The notes under the pieces: model-generated
Told to the model about the DNA's origin: nothing
Database searches by the model: none
The model's input: the letters and a program-made list of their open reading frames with translations, nothing else
NCBI RefSeq assembly: GCF_001642475.1
Contig: NW_019173944.1
Span: forward strand, 310,001 to 374,000
Length of the DNA: 64,000 nucleotides
From: Fonsecaea monophora
Lineage: Eukaryota > Ascomycota > Eurotiomycetes > Chaetothyriales > Herpotrichiellaceae
Reading direction: 5' to 3'
Shown here: positions 10,848-21,793 of the stretch, piece after piece
Layout: each line of letters starts with the position of its first letter
Position numbering within the stretch: position 1 is the stretch's first letter
Program-made: the position numbers and the translations under genes

Positions 10848-10932
10848 AAGGAAGACTTTTGCACCGTGAGAGACTCTTCTTCAAATGACTGATCCAAAAA
10901 GAACAATCGCTTTTACTACAATATGCCGTGTA

Positions 10933-10974
10933 TGTGTGTACGTATACTTCCAGTGTGTGTACGTATACTTCCAG
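10933..10974. repeat. perfect 21-bp tandem duplication
   Basis: Two identical adjacent 21-bp units (10933-10953 and 10954-10974). Each starts with a TG run, contains TACGTA and ends in CTTCCAG. The first six bases of a third unit follow. Confidence 0.9.
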
Positions 10975-11462
10975 TGTGTGGTACCGATGCATGTATGTAT
11001 GTTTGTAGAACTGACTCCCCGAAAGAACACCACTGCCGTCGCCAGAAAATGCAGACTACTACCTAAGTAGGTAGGAAGGAACGAACTCGCAAGTCAAAAT
11101 GCATGTCCGATGCGTGCACGCTTGCTGAAGGGTAAAACAAAACCAGGCTCTGCCGTGCAGTTCGATGCAATGGAATTTTTCCATACCAAAGAAACCAATA
11201 TCCCGCACAAGGGGGGAGGTGCAGTTCATCAAACTCAGCGGAGACGTATGTGAATGTCGCAGGGCTGTCTCGATAGGAGGGTGCCATCTTTGGCATCGCC
11301 CTCATTCCGTCCCGCTTCCTCTTGAGCTTCAATGCATGCACGTTGTTTCCCCTTGACACGCCGACCGCGCTGTCTGATCCTCTCTGAATAAACCGTGACA
11401 GAGACATGCACATCAATCTTCACCTTGCCTCGCGCGACTTCGACCTCTGATCCTGCCGCATG

Positions 11463-13318
11463 CTACACGACCACGTTTCGGCTTTTCCAAACTCTCCAAG
11501 CCACGCACCAGCAGCAGATCGCCAAACTCACACTCGCTGCGCATCCCCACGCCCACGCCGCGAAGCACAAGTAGCCTCGGCATTCTCCATCCTCGAGATC
11601 CGGTGAATGCGCACTCCCTGCTGAATAGCCAGCAGAGTAAACGAGACTCCACACGGCAGCTCCCCCAGCAGGCATCATAGCTACAACCCCCCAATTCGTC
11701 GCAAAGTTTTCCACTCCCCATACCACAGAGATAATAATGGGCACGAGGCTGAAACATGCTCCGTAGCCTAATCCCACCAGAGAGGACGAGAGTGGGAATA
11801 GACCAGGGTGTTGAAGCGTAAGCGCAGGAAGAGCGAGATTCAGAAACGCGAGGAGTAGGAGGAATGCTGAAGGTATGAGCAGAACAAGGCGAGAGAATTG
11901 GAATCGATTGGTGGGTGGGGAATCGGGGTTCGAGGGAGGAGCGAAGAGATCGGATAGTGAACCTGTGAAGAGCCGCGCAAAGGTGGATGCGAGGGCGACG
12001 ATAGAGACGTGTGTGCTTGCATGGCCCGCCGGAGGGTTTTTGTTACCGTCACCATCGATATAGTTGTAATCTCTCGGCGTCAAAGTCGGTATGATGGTGC
12101 CGAGGTTGTTGATGTATGCTTCTCCAGGTCCTGTGAGCAGGAAAAACCCTGCGGCAAGAAGCCACATAGTTCGATCTGTCAGGAAAGTATGAGTCGCATG
12201 GTTGAGAAGCCAGTACTTCTTCTTGCGAAGGCGCCGGTCTTGGTCGCGCTTCTTGACGAGCTGGGATTCGGAGAGGTTTCGTTCGGCTTCCGAGTCCATG
12301 TCGTCGTCCGAATATGTGCCAGAGCCTTCGCCGGACTCCTCATCGTCTCCAATGGTACCATAGTTGATGGGGGTGGGAGCACGAGAAGTGTCGTGGTAGA
12401 ATTCACTCTCGGCCAAGAGACCACTCCGTTCAAGGTTCTCCACGCCGTGATCAATGAGTTCTTCCTCATCCACGATCTGCAGCCCCAACGTACCCAGAAG
12501 ACCGACACCAATCAAAGTCCCGGCCAGAAAGATGAAGTATTTGAACACATCCACCTCTCCCTTGTGACCATTAGGCAGCTTTTCATATAACAAGTGGGCG
12601 CCAACCTGAGACTCCCACATGCCACTCAAGCCGAACGCCGCAATAGGAACGGCGAGCATGAAACCTCGGTATTTGGCGTTGGCAAAGTTCTTTGCGCAGG
12701 TAGCTACGGCAGAGAGGTACATGCAGCTGGTCCCTGCCCCGATCCCGACAAAGGCCAAGATCATCACTCCGAAAGGCCAACCGTGGCCTGGTTTGGTTGC
12801 GTCAGCGGGTGGGCCTGACTTGTATGTATAGGCAGCGAGGAGATACCCTGCGCCAAAGAGGACTGAGGAGAGAAGAGACAGAGGAGGTGGCGAGTAGCGA
12901 TCGCATAGATATCCGAAGAGAGGGACCGGCAGGTACATTGCCAATTCGGCAGTAATGGAGACAGCATTGACTCGAAGTTGTGTGTAGTGCAAATCCTGAA
13001 GGAAACGAGCGCCGTAGAGGGAGAAGGAGGTGATTGACCCGGCACAAAGACTGTAGGTTAATCGTGAGCACTTGTATCATCCACAAGATCGGGTGTAAAT
13101 ATGTCATACCAACTGAGCACAGCGCAAACAAAGCTCACGACTCGTATCACCTCTCTCCGCATTGCTATACGATCTCGCTCAATGATCTCCTGGGCGACCT
13201 GGCCCATAAAATCAAAGTCATCATCGTCAATTCGAGGACGCGAGCTTGACGTCCGCCGTCCACGTTTGCGATTGGCGTCGAAGTCGAGCGCTGCGATGCG
13301 AGGATCGGAGGGCGGCAT
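11463..13318 (-). CDS. MCH1: MCH1-type MFS transporter (monocarboxylate-like)
   Basis: 598-aa membrane transporter of the Nodulin-like/MCH1 branch of the major facilitator superfamily, probably vacuolar in yeasts. Exon 1 (13110-13318) encodes a hydrophilic, Arg/Asp-rich N-terminus and the start of TM1. A 59-nt intron (13051-13109, GTATGA...CTACAG) joins AVLSC to LCAGSITSFSLYG. Exon 2 (11463-13050) contains the family signature LHYTQLRVNAVSITAELAMY followed by LPVPLFGYLCDRYSP. About twelve hydrophobic segments are interrupted by an acidic, Ser-rich central loop (GDDEESGEGSGTYSDDDMDSEAE) between TM6 and TM7. Yeast MCH1 is related to monocarboxylate carriers but has no proven monocarboxylate transport, so the substrate is open. 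Confidence 0.9.
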
Positions 13319-13842
13319 CTTCTGAGCGGCCGCGGGTGAGTCGAGGCAACTGTGAGCCTCGTGTCCACAAGGCTTAACAATACAAGATAGAAATGAAGTG
13401 CGCAGTCATGATGCTGGGAGGCCCTCGAATCACCATCGCGACGCCATCATCAACACGTGGTGCGGTGCCAGCTCAACAAGACAAGGGGATGCAGGACAAA
13501 ACGGGGGGGGGATTGAACGAGACCTGAGAAGAAGCGGTTCGGGACTTGGGATGAGCCAATGACCGATGACGCCATTCAAACACGCGACTGGAGCAAACGC
13601 ACAGCGGAAGACGGAAAAATATTAGTCCGTACAGGCCCGTCTCAACCAAGGCAACAATGGAATGGGTGTTCGAGATGGCCCAACGACGACATACACTTTC
13701 TCTTCCTCCTGGTGTTTGTCCTCTTGCCCTGAGATTATCTATGGTACAGAAATACTCTTCTGGATCCATCCAGGACCTTTCCCTCCGACTACGCCCAGGC
13801 CAATGGGTTGGATGCATGGATATCAAAGTCACAGCCTGCCCT
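13319..13842. other. intergenic, RPN1 3' end to MCH1 promoter
   Basis: 524 bp between two minus-strand genes. It would be read as a C-terminal extension of RPN1 if the last RPN1 intron were ignored, but no domain is encoded. A CACGTG site lies at about 13456, some 140 bp upstream of MCH1. Confidence 0.6.
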
Positions 13843-16604
13843 CTATTTTGTGGACTCCCATTCCGGATTCTACACAATGTCAGTGAAAAGAACATATCGA
13901 TGCTTGGGGTATTACTGACCTTGCGCAAGATAGCCAGTCCTTCCAACGTGCTGCTCAGGCATATGTATTCTTCATCTTCCAGTTCTGCCCGCTCACCGTA
14001 AGCCAGCAAAACCGGCGTACTCTGAGTCTGCCACCCTGTAATGGTGCGTGGTCGTCCAGCTTGCCCCACAACATCCACTGCTTGACCGACGCGCACGTTG
14101 ACCGTAAGTGGCTTCAGCTCTTCGTCTAGAGTCACCAGGAATCTGGGGTACATTGCTGTGACCAAGAAGTACAGGAGGTAATGTGCATCGGCGAGGATGA
14201 ATTGTTTGGAATCGACAAGGGAGACAAGGACAGTGAGCAGACCCGCCGCAGCGACTCGTGACAGAACTTGCCGATCGGTGTGGAAGGGGTTGAGCGACAT
14301 AGTGCCCTTGCCCATGTGGAGCAAACCCTGCGCGATTCGAACCATGAAGAGCGAATTCTGGTCGCGATGGTAGTAACTGGCTAGCTGCCTTAGCAGCTGT
14401 GCAAGACGTGCATTGTTTGTTCCTGCTCCAACCAAGCCCATCGCGAAGATGGCATTAACCGCAACGTCATTGTCGTTATCGTGGCTGTATCTTGATAGGG
14501 TATCATAGATCTTCATCTGAGGGTTACTGGGACTGATCAGGCCCATGGCGAGTGGCACAGCCTTCCGAATGTTGGCCTCACCGTAGTGCATCAAATGACC
14601 AAACTGGCGTAGGACCATCTCCTGTCCGACATCTTCGCCCATGGCAATCAACGACAGACCGAGAACAGCATAGGATTGCACAAGCTGCTCGCCTGTAGTC
14701 TCGTCCTTGTCTTCGATGTGGTCGTTGCAGATATGGAGGAGCTCCTGTAGCTTAAGCACGGCTCCAGTACCAGCCCATGCACAGACAGACGCCAGAGTAG
14801 CCGTTGGCATGGCCATGGGATGCTCAACTGCTTTGAGAATGTCCAGAATAACATCCACTTCCTCTTGCCGGCCGAAGTAGAGTAGCGCTAGTCCTAGAGC
14901 CATGAACCTCGCCCATTTATCCTTGAGCTGTTTTTGCCGGTCGTCGTCCATCATCTGGGTTGCTATTGCTTCGGCCACTTGGTGATTGGACGAACCCACG
15001 AAGATCATTCCAAGGGACACGGCAGCCATGGCAGACAATTGTATCTCCGAGTTGCTGTCCTCGACAATAGGCAACAGGAAGTCCAGTAGATCTTCTCGAT
15101 TCGATCCGGCATACGACAGTCCCAGACCCATAATGGCGGCCATTCGCGTCGAGGGTTTCGGGCTCTGGAGAACATCGTCGTCGCTCAAGAGTGAAATGAC
15201 AGGGTCGCCCTCCATTCGCACCCCGGAGTTGACAATACCGTACGCGAGAAGTGCACCCGCCTTGATTGGATCTTCGGATGACTGTTGGAATCTGTCGATG
15301 ATGTCTAAGCTCCCTTCCACGTCCCATTGCATGAGCATGCCCAGTGATGCGGTGGTGGAGAGCATGCCATCGTCCTTAGTTTTCCATACCCACGGCCGCT
15401 GATCCCCTTCTACTAGCATCAGCCTGTCCGTACCAAACCCAGCATTGACAAAAGCGTTAACGAATGCGCTCGCTAGATTGTGTTTAGCCGAATCTGCAGC
15501 TGCGGAGCTACCCCGGCCACTTTCTAGATGTGTCTTGTAGATATCTTCTGGCACCTTAGGCTCCAGGATGTTCAATTCTTTGGCGAGAGTCTTGAAGTGG
15601 TTCGGTAGTTGGGTGTTTCCGAGGCACTCGGCGATCTCTTGCTCATCCTTGGTTTCAGACGGCACATCTATCGATATTCTCTGCCGAGCAATCAGGAAGG
15701 CCAGCTGTTTTTTCAGTGCAACATCATCTGTCGATTCCAGGTCTTGTCGTATGAGCTCGTGGTCGTTCAGTCTAATTGCCAACACCATCGCTTGAGCAAG
15801 CTTGTTGTATTTGACATAGACATCATGCGCGGTTTTGAGGAAAGCGACATCGTCGGGGTATGTAAGGAGATTGACCATGCTGACCATATACAGACACACT
15901 CGCGCAAAGGTATTCTCGTCCAAAAATCGGGGGATCTCTTCAATCATTTCGAGTTCGCTCAGTAAATCCACTGCGTCCGCTTCTGCGTTGTGACTCAGGA
16001 AATACGGCACCAAGGAGAGGGCAAGCTCCGTCAAGTCACCGACCTCTCGTTCGTCCGTCAGGCGATTCTGGTATTCTTGACCGATCTCCAGGGCGAGATG
16101 TCTAATGTATTCATGACCCCACGACCCCAGATCGTCCGATTTATTTGACAACAGCCGATATTTCAATGTTTCCAATTTGTCCTCTTCTCCATAAGTCATG
16201 CCCAGCACTGATAGCATATCGGCGAGAGAGTCTCTGTCAGGACCAGCCGGCCATTTATCGTAAACAGCGGCGATCTCGTCATAATGAGGGCGCAGGAACT
16301 TGAGAGGTTTGGGGACGGCCGTCATGGAGGAGGTCGACGTTTTGATGAAGTTTTTGATGGCGTCAATCGAGGGCTTGTAGAGAGAGGAATCGTCTTCTTT
16401 TAATCTTTCAACCAGCATCTCGAGATCACTCTTGAGTTGTTGATCCTCTTCGCTCAGCTCTTCGACCACAGGCTCGTCATGCTTGCCATCTGCTTTCTTC
16501 TTGTCTCCTTGTTCTGCAGCATGTTCACCGTTTGACACTGGTGCATCCTCTGCCTTGCCCTTGCCCTTCTCTGCGGCGGTGGGCTTCTTCTCGTCCTGCG
16601 CCAT
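13843..16604 (-). CDS. RPN1: 26S proteasome regulatory subunit RPN1
   Basis: Largest base subunit of the 19S regulatory particle, a scaffold that docks ubiquitin and UBL shuttle proteins. 903 aa. After a charged N-terminus (K/E/D-rich, to about residue 60) comes the conserved start of the ordered region (LSEEDQQLKSDLEMLVERL). The centre is a toroid of proteasome/cyclosome repeats of the kind GALLAYGIVNSGVR, AAIMGLGLSYAGSNRED and AVNAIFAMGLVGAGT. The C-terminus reads TPVLLAYGERAELEDEEYI...LEGLAILRK. A 50-nt intron (13870-13919, GTCAGT...GTGTAG) precedes a 9-codon last exon (13843-13869) encoding NPEWESTK, matching the NPxY-like end of other RPN1 proteins. Without that splice the frame runs on about 150 residues of non-conserved sequence. 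It is divergent from MRP20, with 420 bp between starts. Confidence 0.95.
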
Positions 16605-17024
16605 CTTGCACCTGGGCCTTTAGTGGCCAATAAGAGTTGAATGAAAACTGAGGTGTGCTGTCGGTGAGGCTGTAGGCTGCGCGACGTGAGGAGATAGATG
16701 AGAGTCGTCTGAGTATTTCGAGGAGTAGAATCACGTTTGTTGCAGATACGAGCTGGAGAGGGTTCAGGCAGGGTAGTTCCAGGCGTCAAGGAGCTTACGG
16801 AATAGGTTGAAGGGTGAATTGGTGATCCACCAAAATAATGTTCGGCAGCGCGCCTCCGGGGCATCGATCTGGTGGACGAGGCTCAGTATCTCGGCGCACC
16901 TTCCCCGTCTACAGAATGCCTTCAGCTCGTCTCAAAAGTTCGTCGACAGACTGCCTCCATTGACAGCGAAGTGTAGTGTGTCATCTCTCCACTGCGTCGC
17001 TTCTTGCGATCTTGAATTTGCACG
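16605..17024. promoter_or_regulatory. shared promoter region of RPN1 and MRP20
   Basis: 420 bp between divergent start codons. I looked for a clear proteasome-associated element (GGTGGCAAA) and did not find an exact one. A near-palindrome GGTGATCCACC is at about 16819-16829. Confidence 0.45.
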
Positions 17025-18189
17025 ATGCCTCGTGCTACAGCACCTCGGGCGAAGATACACGTCAAGCGAACTCCTCCAGTCCTTCTAACACACCGAGTTC
17101 GTCCCCAAGATGGCAATGGACCACGACTCTGGAACGCAAAGCGACGCATCAAGACCAGCAAAGGTCTACCCTTTCTCCGAGCTCATGCCCTGGTCAGCAA
17201 AGAAAAACTCCAGGAGTGGCAAAGGACTTCGTGGAACAAGCTCAATACAGAAGAGCAGAAAGCATTTGCTCCCGTCTTCCGCGAAGACGGTTTAAACACA
17301 GAGTGGTGGAAGCTGGACAGAAAGAATCTCGAGAGGTTCATGGAAACCCACTCAAGCCTCCGTGAGGTCTCTAGTGATGTCAAATCCTTCATTGCAGCTG
17401 GTTCAATAAACTTCGAGAAATCGACAATTCTTCGCATATTGATGGACCCTGCGCGATATTTTGCCCTTCCCCATAATGTTCCTCTCAGCATGCGGCGGCA
17501 GGTTTACTTGTAAGTTTGTCTAACTATCCCCTAGGGCTTCTCTAACAGCCTGTTGCAGCCCCGATCCCAAAGACGCCGTCGTCCTCATGCGTACACCGCA
17601 TCTGGGTCCCCGTTACGCCGCGTTTGACGTACCGCTCCACTTCAATAAAATCGATCTCAGAGCCTACCTGAAAGATGTCTATGGCGTGGATGTTCTCCAC
17701 ATTCGCAGCGTAGTGCTCCAACAGAAAGTTGAAAGAAAAGACGGCAGAAGCAAATATTCGCAAGGCAAACTGTTTCGTCCACCTAGCAAGAAGAAAATGA
17801 CTTGTCTCCTGGCGAAACCGTTTGTGTATCCTGCAGAGCCAGAGGACCTGGAACCGTAAGCTAGCCCTTTCCCATTAACGGTGGATATTGCTCTTGACCT
17901 GTGTCCATCTACTAACACCATTCTGCCACACAGATGGGAGCACGACCGATACTGGGAATCGATGAAAGCTATCGTGGAAAAGAACCGAGAAGAATCCGAA
18001 TGGGGTATGATGAACCCCGATCTCAAACACAGAAAGGCAATGGCCCTGCAAGCTCAGCAGCTACTAAAGGGAAAGATGAAATGGGCTCCGACGTGGCAGA
18101 ATTTTGCCGACGATTGGCGCGTCATGCGAGGATTGGGGTCCAATGCCAGCAATCAACAGCCATCTCAACCTGCGAACCCGTCTTCGTAA
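17025..18189 (+). CDS. MRP20: mitochondrial large-subunit ribosomal protein uL23m
   Basis: 345-aa mitoribosomal protein of the L23 family, located near the polypeptide exit tunnel of the 54S subunit. Three exons: 17025-17509, 17559-17855 and 17934-18189. Both introns (GTAAGT...TTGCAG and GTAAGC...ACACAG) restore the frame. The L23 core is PRYAAFDVPLHFNKIDLRAYLKDVYGVDVLHIRSVVLQQ, with the usual beta-alpha-beta pattern and basic loop. The basic N-terminus (MPRATAPRAKIHVKRTP) fits a mitochondrial presequence. The long N- and C-terminal extensions are typical of fungal versions. It converges with the Lon gene, with 293 bp between stops. Confidence 0.9.
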
Positions 18190-18482
18190 CATTACTACAG
18201 GAATGGACGGACTCGAAGATTTGTACATTAACACGACACATTATGCGTTGTATAGCTACCAAGAACCGCTAGGGTTGTGAACATTCTACACCAACTTTGG
18301 GAGTTACGCGAACCACAAGCGCGCATGGGATTGAAGTGTGAGAAAGGGGCAAGGGATGATACACCATGCAGTACATCTGACCAGGTTTGAAAAGTTTTAT
18401 AGGAAAGAGTGTTTGGCGCTCGCTGAACGAATCAATCCCCAAATTAACCCACTCCATGCTTCGAGCAATGCGCATTCAACGG

Positions 18483-21382
18483 TTACAATCTGCTCTCGAC
18501 CTCAGCGAAATATCGATCCGAGGCCCAGTGTGAATCGGGCCAGATATATCGAAGGGCTTCGTAGACGTGCCTGCAGAAACGGATTGTTAGCAAACACCGC
18601 ACTTTGCTTCCGCAGGAGAATAGGACCGGAATGGGTCTGCGGCAGACAGCGTAGGGAAAGGCATGACTTACTTGACATGTATAATCTTCAAGTCCTTCTT
18701 CACCTCCTCCGGGACGTCCTTCACATCCTTCTTGTTCCCGTTCGGTAGCAAGACTGTCTTGACGCCCGCGCGGTGGGCGCCGATCAGTTTCTCTTTAATC
18801 CCTCCAACAGGCATGACTCGTCCTCTCAGGCTCACTTCGCCCGTCATGGCGATTGTCGGTGGGACAGTCTTTCCGGAGAATAGCGAAATGAGCGCGACAG
18901 TATGCGCCAGTCCGGCACTTGGTCCATCCTTTGGGACCGCACCAGCGGGACAGTGGACATGGATGGCACGTTTCTCCATGATGTCTTCGTCTCGATCGTG
19001 CGTCAGGCCCAGGTCGTAGCTATGAGCTTTCACCCAGCTAAGTGCGACCTCGACGGATTCTTTGAGCACATCTCCCAGTTTTCCTGTGAGTTGCACACGG
19101 CCCTTCCCAGGCATGTCGGCCACTTCTATGAAAAGAATGCTTCCTTGCCCACCAGACGAATAAGCAACCAATCCCGTGACAACACCCGGTCGAGATTGTT
19201 TCTCCGCGATTTCTTCTTCAAAGCGTTCTATACCGAGAATGTCTTCAAGTTCTTCGACGCGTACGACGGGGTTATATTTCGATGTATCATTTGCGTCACG
19301 GGCATCGGCGTACTGCACTGCTTTGTAGCGACACACGCTTCCAATCTCACGCTCGAGGTTGCGGACTCCAGATTCGCGAGTGTAAGCTGTGATTATGGTG
19401 TCGACGACGTCGTCAGGAATTATCACTTGTCCTTCAGCGAGACCATTAGTGCGAATTTGTTTCGGTATGAGATGTTGTTTGGCGATGTGGCGCTTCTCAA
19501 CTGTTGTGTAGCCAGCCAGACGAATCGTCTCCATTCGGTCGAGCAGCGGCGGCGGAATGGTATCTAAAGAGTTGGCCGTGGCGATGAAGAGGACTTTGCT
19601 TAGGTCGATAGGGATGTTGATGTAGTGATCATTGAAACTGTGATTCTGCTCTGGGTCAAGAACCTCAAGCATCGCAGCTGAAGGGTCACCATGGAAATTG
19701 TTCGAGCTCACTTTATCGATCTCGTCAAGCAGGAAGACTGGGTTGGCTACACCGACCTTCTTTAGGCCACTGACAATCAAACCTGGCATAGCAGCAACGT
19801 ATGTCCGCCGATGACCCCTAATTTCTGCTTCGTCTCTGACACCACCCAAAGAGATGCGGTGGAACTTTCGGCCAAGCGAGAGTGCAATGGATTTTGCGAG
19901 AGAGGTCTTGCCCGTGCCGGGTGGCCCAACTAACAAGAGAATGGGAGACTTGTCCACCATCCGCTTCGACTTGAGAACATGGAGCTTAGCAGTGGCTGCA
20001 TCTCTCTCGTTGTCAGGGATTTGCTCGACCTCCCTGCCCTCGCCTTCTTGACTCGGGGCAAGCTGCTTCGTGAGACGGGCGATTTGCTGATCGACATCGG
20101 CATTAACGGACTGTTTCAATTTCAACACTGCGAGGTATTCGAGCAACCTCTTTTTGATCTTCTCCAGTCCATAATGATCGTCATCAAGTTGTTTGCGCGC
20201 CCGTTTTAAAGTATCGGCGCCAAGCTGATCATCAGTGACCTTGGTCCATGGGATCTCGACCAAATTTTCGACATATGTACGGATCACACCATACTCAGCG
20301 TTGGCCGGGTTCATCTTCTTCAGTCGTCTGAGTTCGCGCTCCGCAACCTTTTGAGCCTCGGGCGACAGACCGGCCTCTGCCACCTTCTTCTTGAGCTCTT
20401 CGACTTCGTTCACTTCGTTGTCTTCGTCGTCATCACCACCTCTGCTGACGCCAGGCATCCCGGGTGGTGTCATGCCATTCAGACCAGACATTGCTCGCCT
20501 CGCTAGAGCTTCGCGTTGCTTTTGATTCAAGTCGGAGATGTCAACGCCGATATTAGGTGGCAAGGTTGTTGAGGTTATTGTGGTGACTTTAATGTTTCCG
20601 TTGATACCCGAGATCTGCTTGTTAAGCAAGGCAAGGACGCGCTCGAGTCTTTCATGTAAATCTAGTGTGCTCAGGATCCGAAGCTTTTCCTCAAAACTCG
20701 CTTCGACAATATCCGTCATGAAATCGGCCAATTGGCCAGCTTGAGTGAGGTCTTTCTTCGCAATGAACAACTCGAAGCGACGGACAATTAAAGGCGACAG
20801 CGCCATGGAGGCGGGTCGGAAGAGAGATGACAGCCTTAGCAGTGTCAGAAGCTCACGAGACCGTTGCTTCAGTCGAGTGAAGCTGGCCCGGAGGTCCCCG
20901 TCATTAAGGTCGGGGACTTCATCCTCGTAAAATGTGACATCGGCTTCAAAATATGGTCTTTCATGCTTAATCTTGTCGATCTTGAATCTCTGGATCCCTT
21001 CCACAAGCAGATACGGATCTGCATTCGGGCTCCCCTGGACGCTGACAATCTTCGCCAGCGTGCCGTATCCATATAAATCCTTCTTTCGAGCCTTGCCCGG
21101 ATCTATGTCGGCATAGTCATGATCCCGGCTACTCTCTTTGGCAGCGCTGTCGAGCAGTTCCTTGCCGTCGGGGCTCAGGAAGGGCGAGTTCACGGGAACG
21201 CAGCCGACGGGCAGTTGGGCCGAACCGGATCTCGACTTCGTGGCACGTTGAAAGGCCGATGACAGGAGCAGGGGAATGTCGGCACGGTTGGATACTGAGA
21301 TGCGGAGAGTGACGCCGGGCAGAAGGACCGAATCCTTTGCTAGCGGAATAAGAGGAATCGTCGCTTTGGCTGTGTAGCCCAT
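18483..21382 (-). CDS. LONP2: peroxisomal Lon protease (LONP2-type)
   Basis: ATP-dependent serine protease for quality control in the peroxisome matrix, 932 aa. Order: LON substrate-binding domain (IPLIPLAKDSVLLPGVTLRI to about residue 250), helical region, AAA+ module with Walker A GPPGTGKTS and Walker B VFLLDEIDK, then the protease domain with catalytic Ser in KDGPSAG and Lys in GGIKEKL. Exon 1 is 18672-21382. A 101-nt intron (18571-18671, GTAAGT...CTGCAG) leads to a last exon (18483-18570) ending ESRL. SRL is a PTS1 peroxisomal targeting tripeptide. I chose the ATG at 21382 because LON homology begins there. An in-frame ATG 63 codons upstream (21571) gives a basic N-terminal extension. Confidence 0.93.
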
Positions 21383-21793
21383 GTTGAAGGAGAAATGGGG
21401 TTGGAGGTGGTAAAGGGAGGGAAAGCGGCAGAGGGAGGGAAGAATGAAGTTGTTATTGATATGCCGGAGGGGGGCAGATGTACTTGGTGTTGCCGCATGG
21501 AAGATGCTCGATGCACATCGGAAGTCCAAGCACGGCTTGTGGCTTGTGGTACCAGGTACCAACGAGCCCATGTCATGTCATATTCAGCCGGATCATCATT
21601 TCCTTGCCGAGGCACGGGAGACAAGAGTGGATAGCGACACGTGACTAGCTCGGCGGAAATACGACACGTGATCTTTTTCGGCGCGGCAAGGCTCCGCGCC
21701 AACTGGACCCAATGTTCCATCCCCAAGCCACGAAGATTTCATCCATCGGTTCTGCCTCAAACTCGAGGATATACACCTGCTACCGGGCCAAGC
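21383..21793. promoter_or_regulatory. divergent Lon/HEM3 promoter with two CACGTG repeats
   Basis: 411 bp between divergent starts. A 10-bp direct repeat CGACACGTGA occurs at 21635-21644 and 21662-21671, each with a CACGTG core. A CCAAT box is at 21709-21713. A hairpin GGCGCGG (21680-21686) / CCGCGCC (21694-21700) lies between them. CCAAT and E-box elements are plausible for a haem-pathway gene, but this is inference from motifs. Confidence 0.5.

Larger units (their letters stand above)
10427..11462. other. convergent intergenic region rich in simple repeats
   Basis: 1.04 kb between two convergent 3' ends. It carries a (GT)n-(GA)n microsatellite, a perfect 21-bp tandem duplication and a CTACCTA-AG-TAGGTAG palindrome (11059-11074). 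No gene is supported. Confidence 0.7.

Noticed and set aside
13473..13842. C-terminal extension of RPN1 in the same open frame
   Set aside because: It has no resemblance to RPN1 proteins. A phase-correct 50-nt intron leads to the conserved-type terminus instead.
21383..21571. N-terminal extension of Lon from the ATG at 21571
   Set aside because: LON-domain homology starts at the inner Met (21382). Kept only as a possible alternative isoform.
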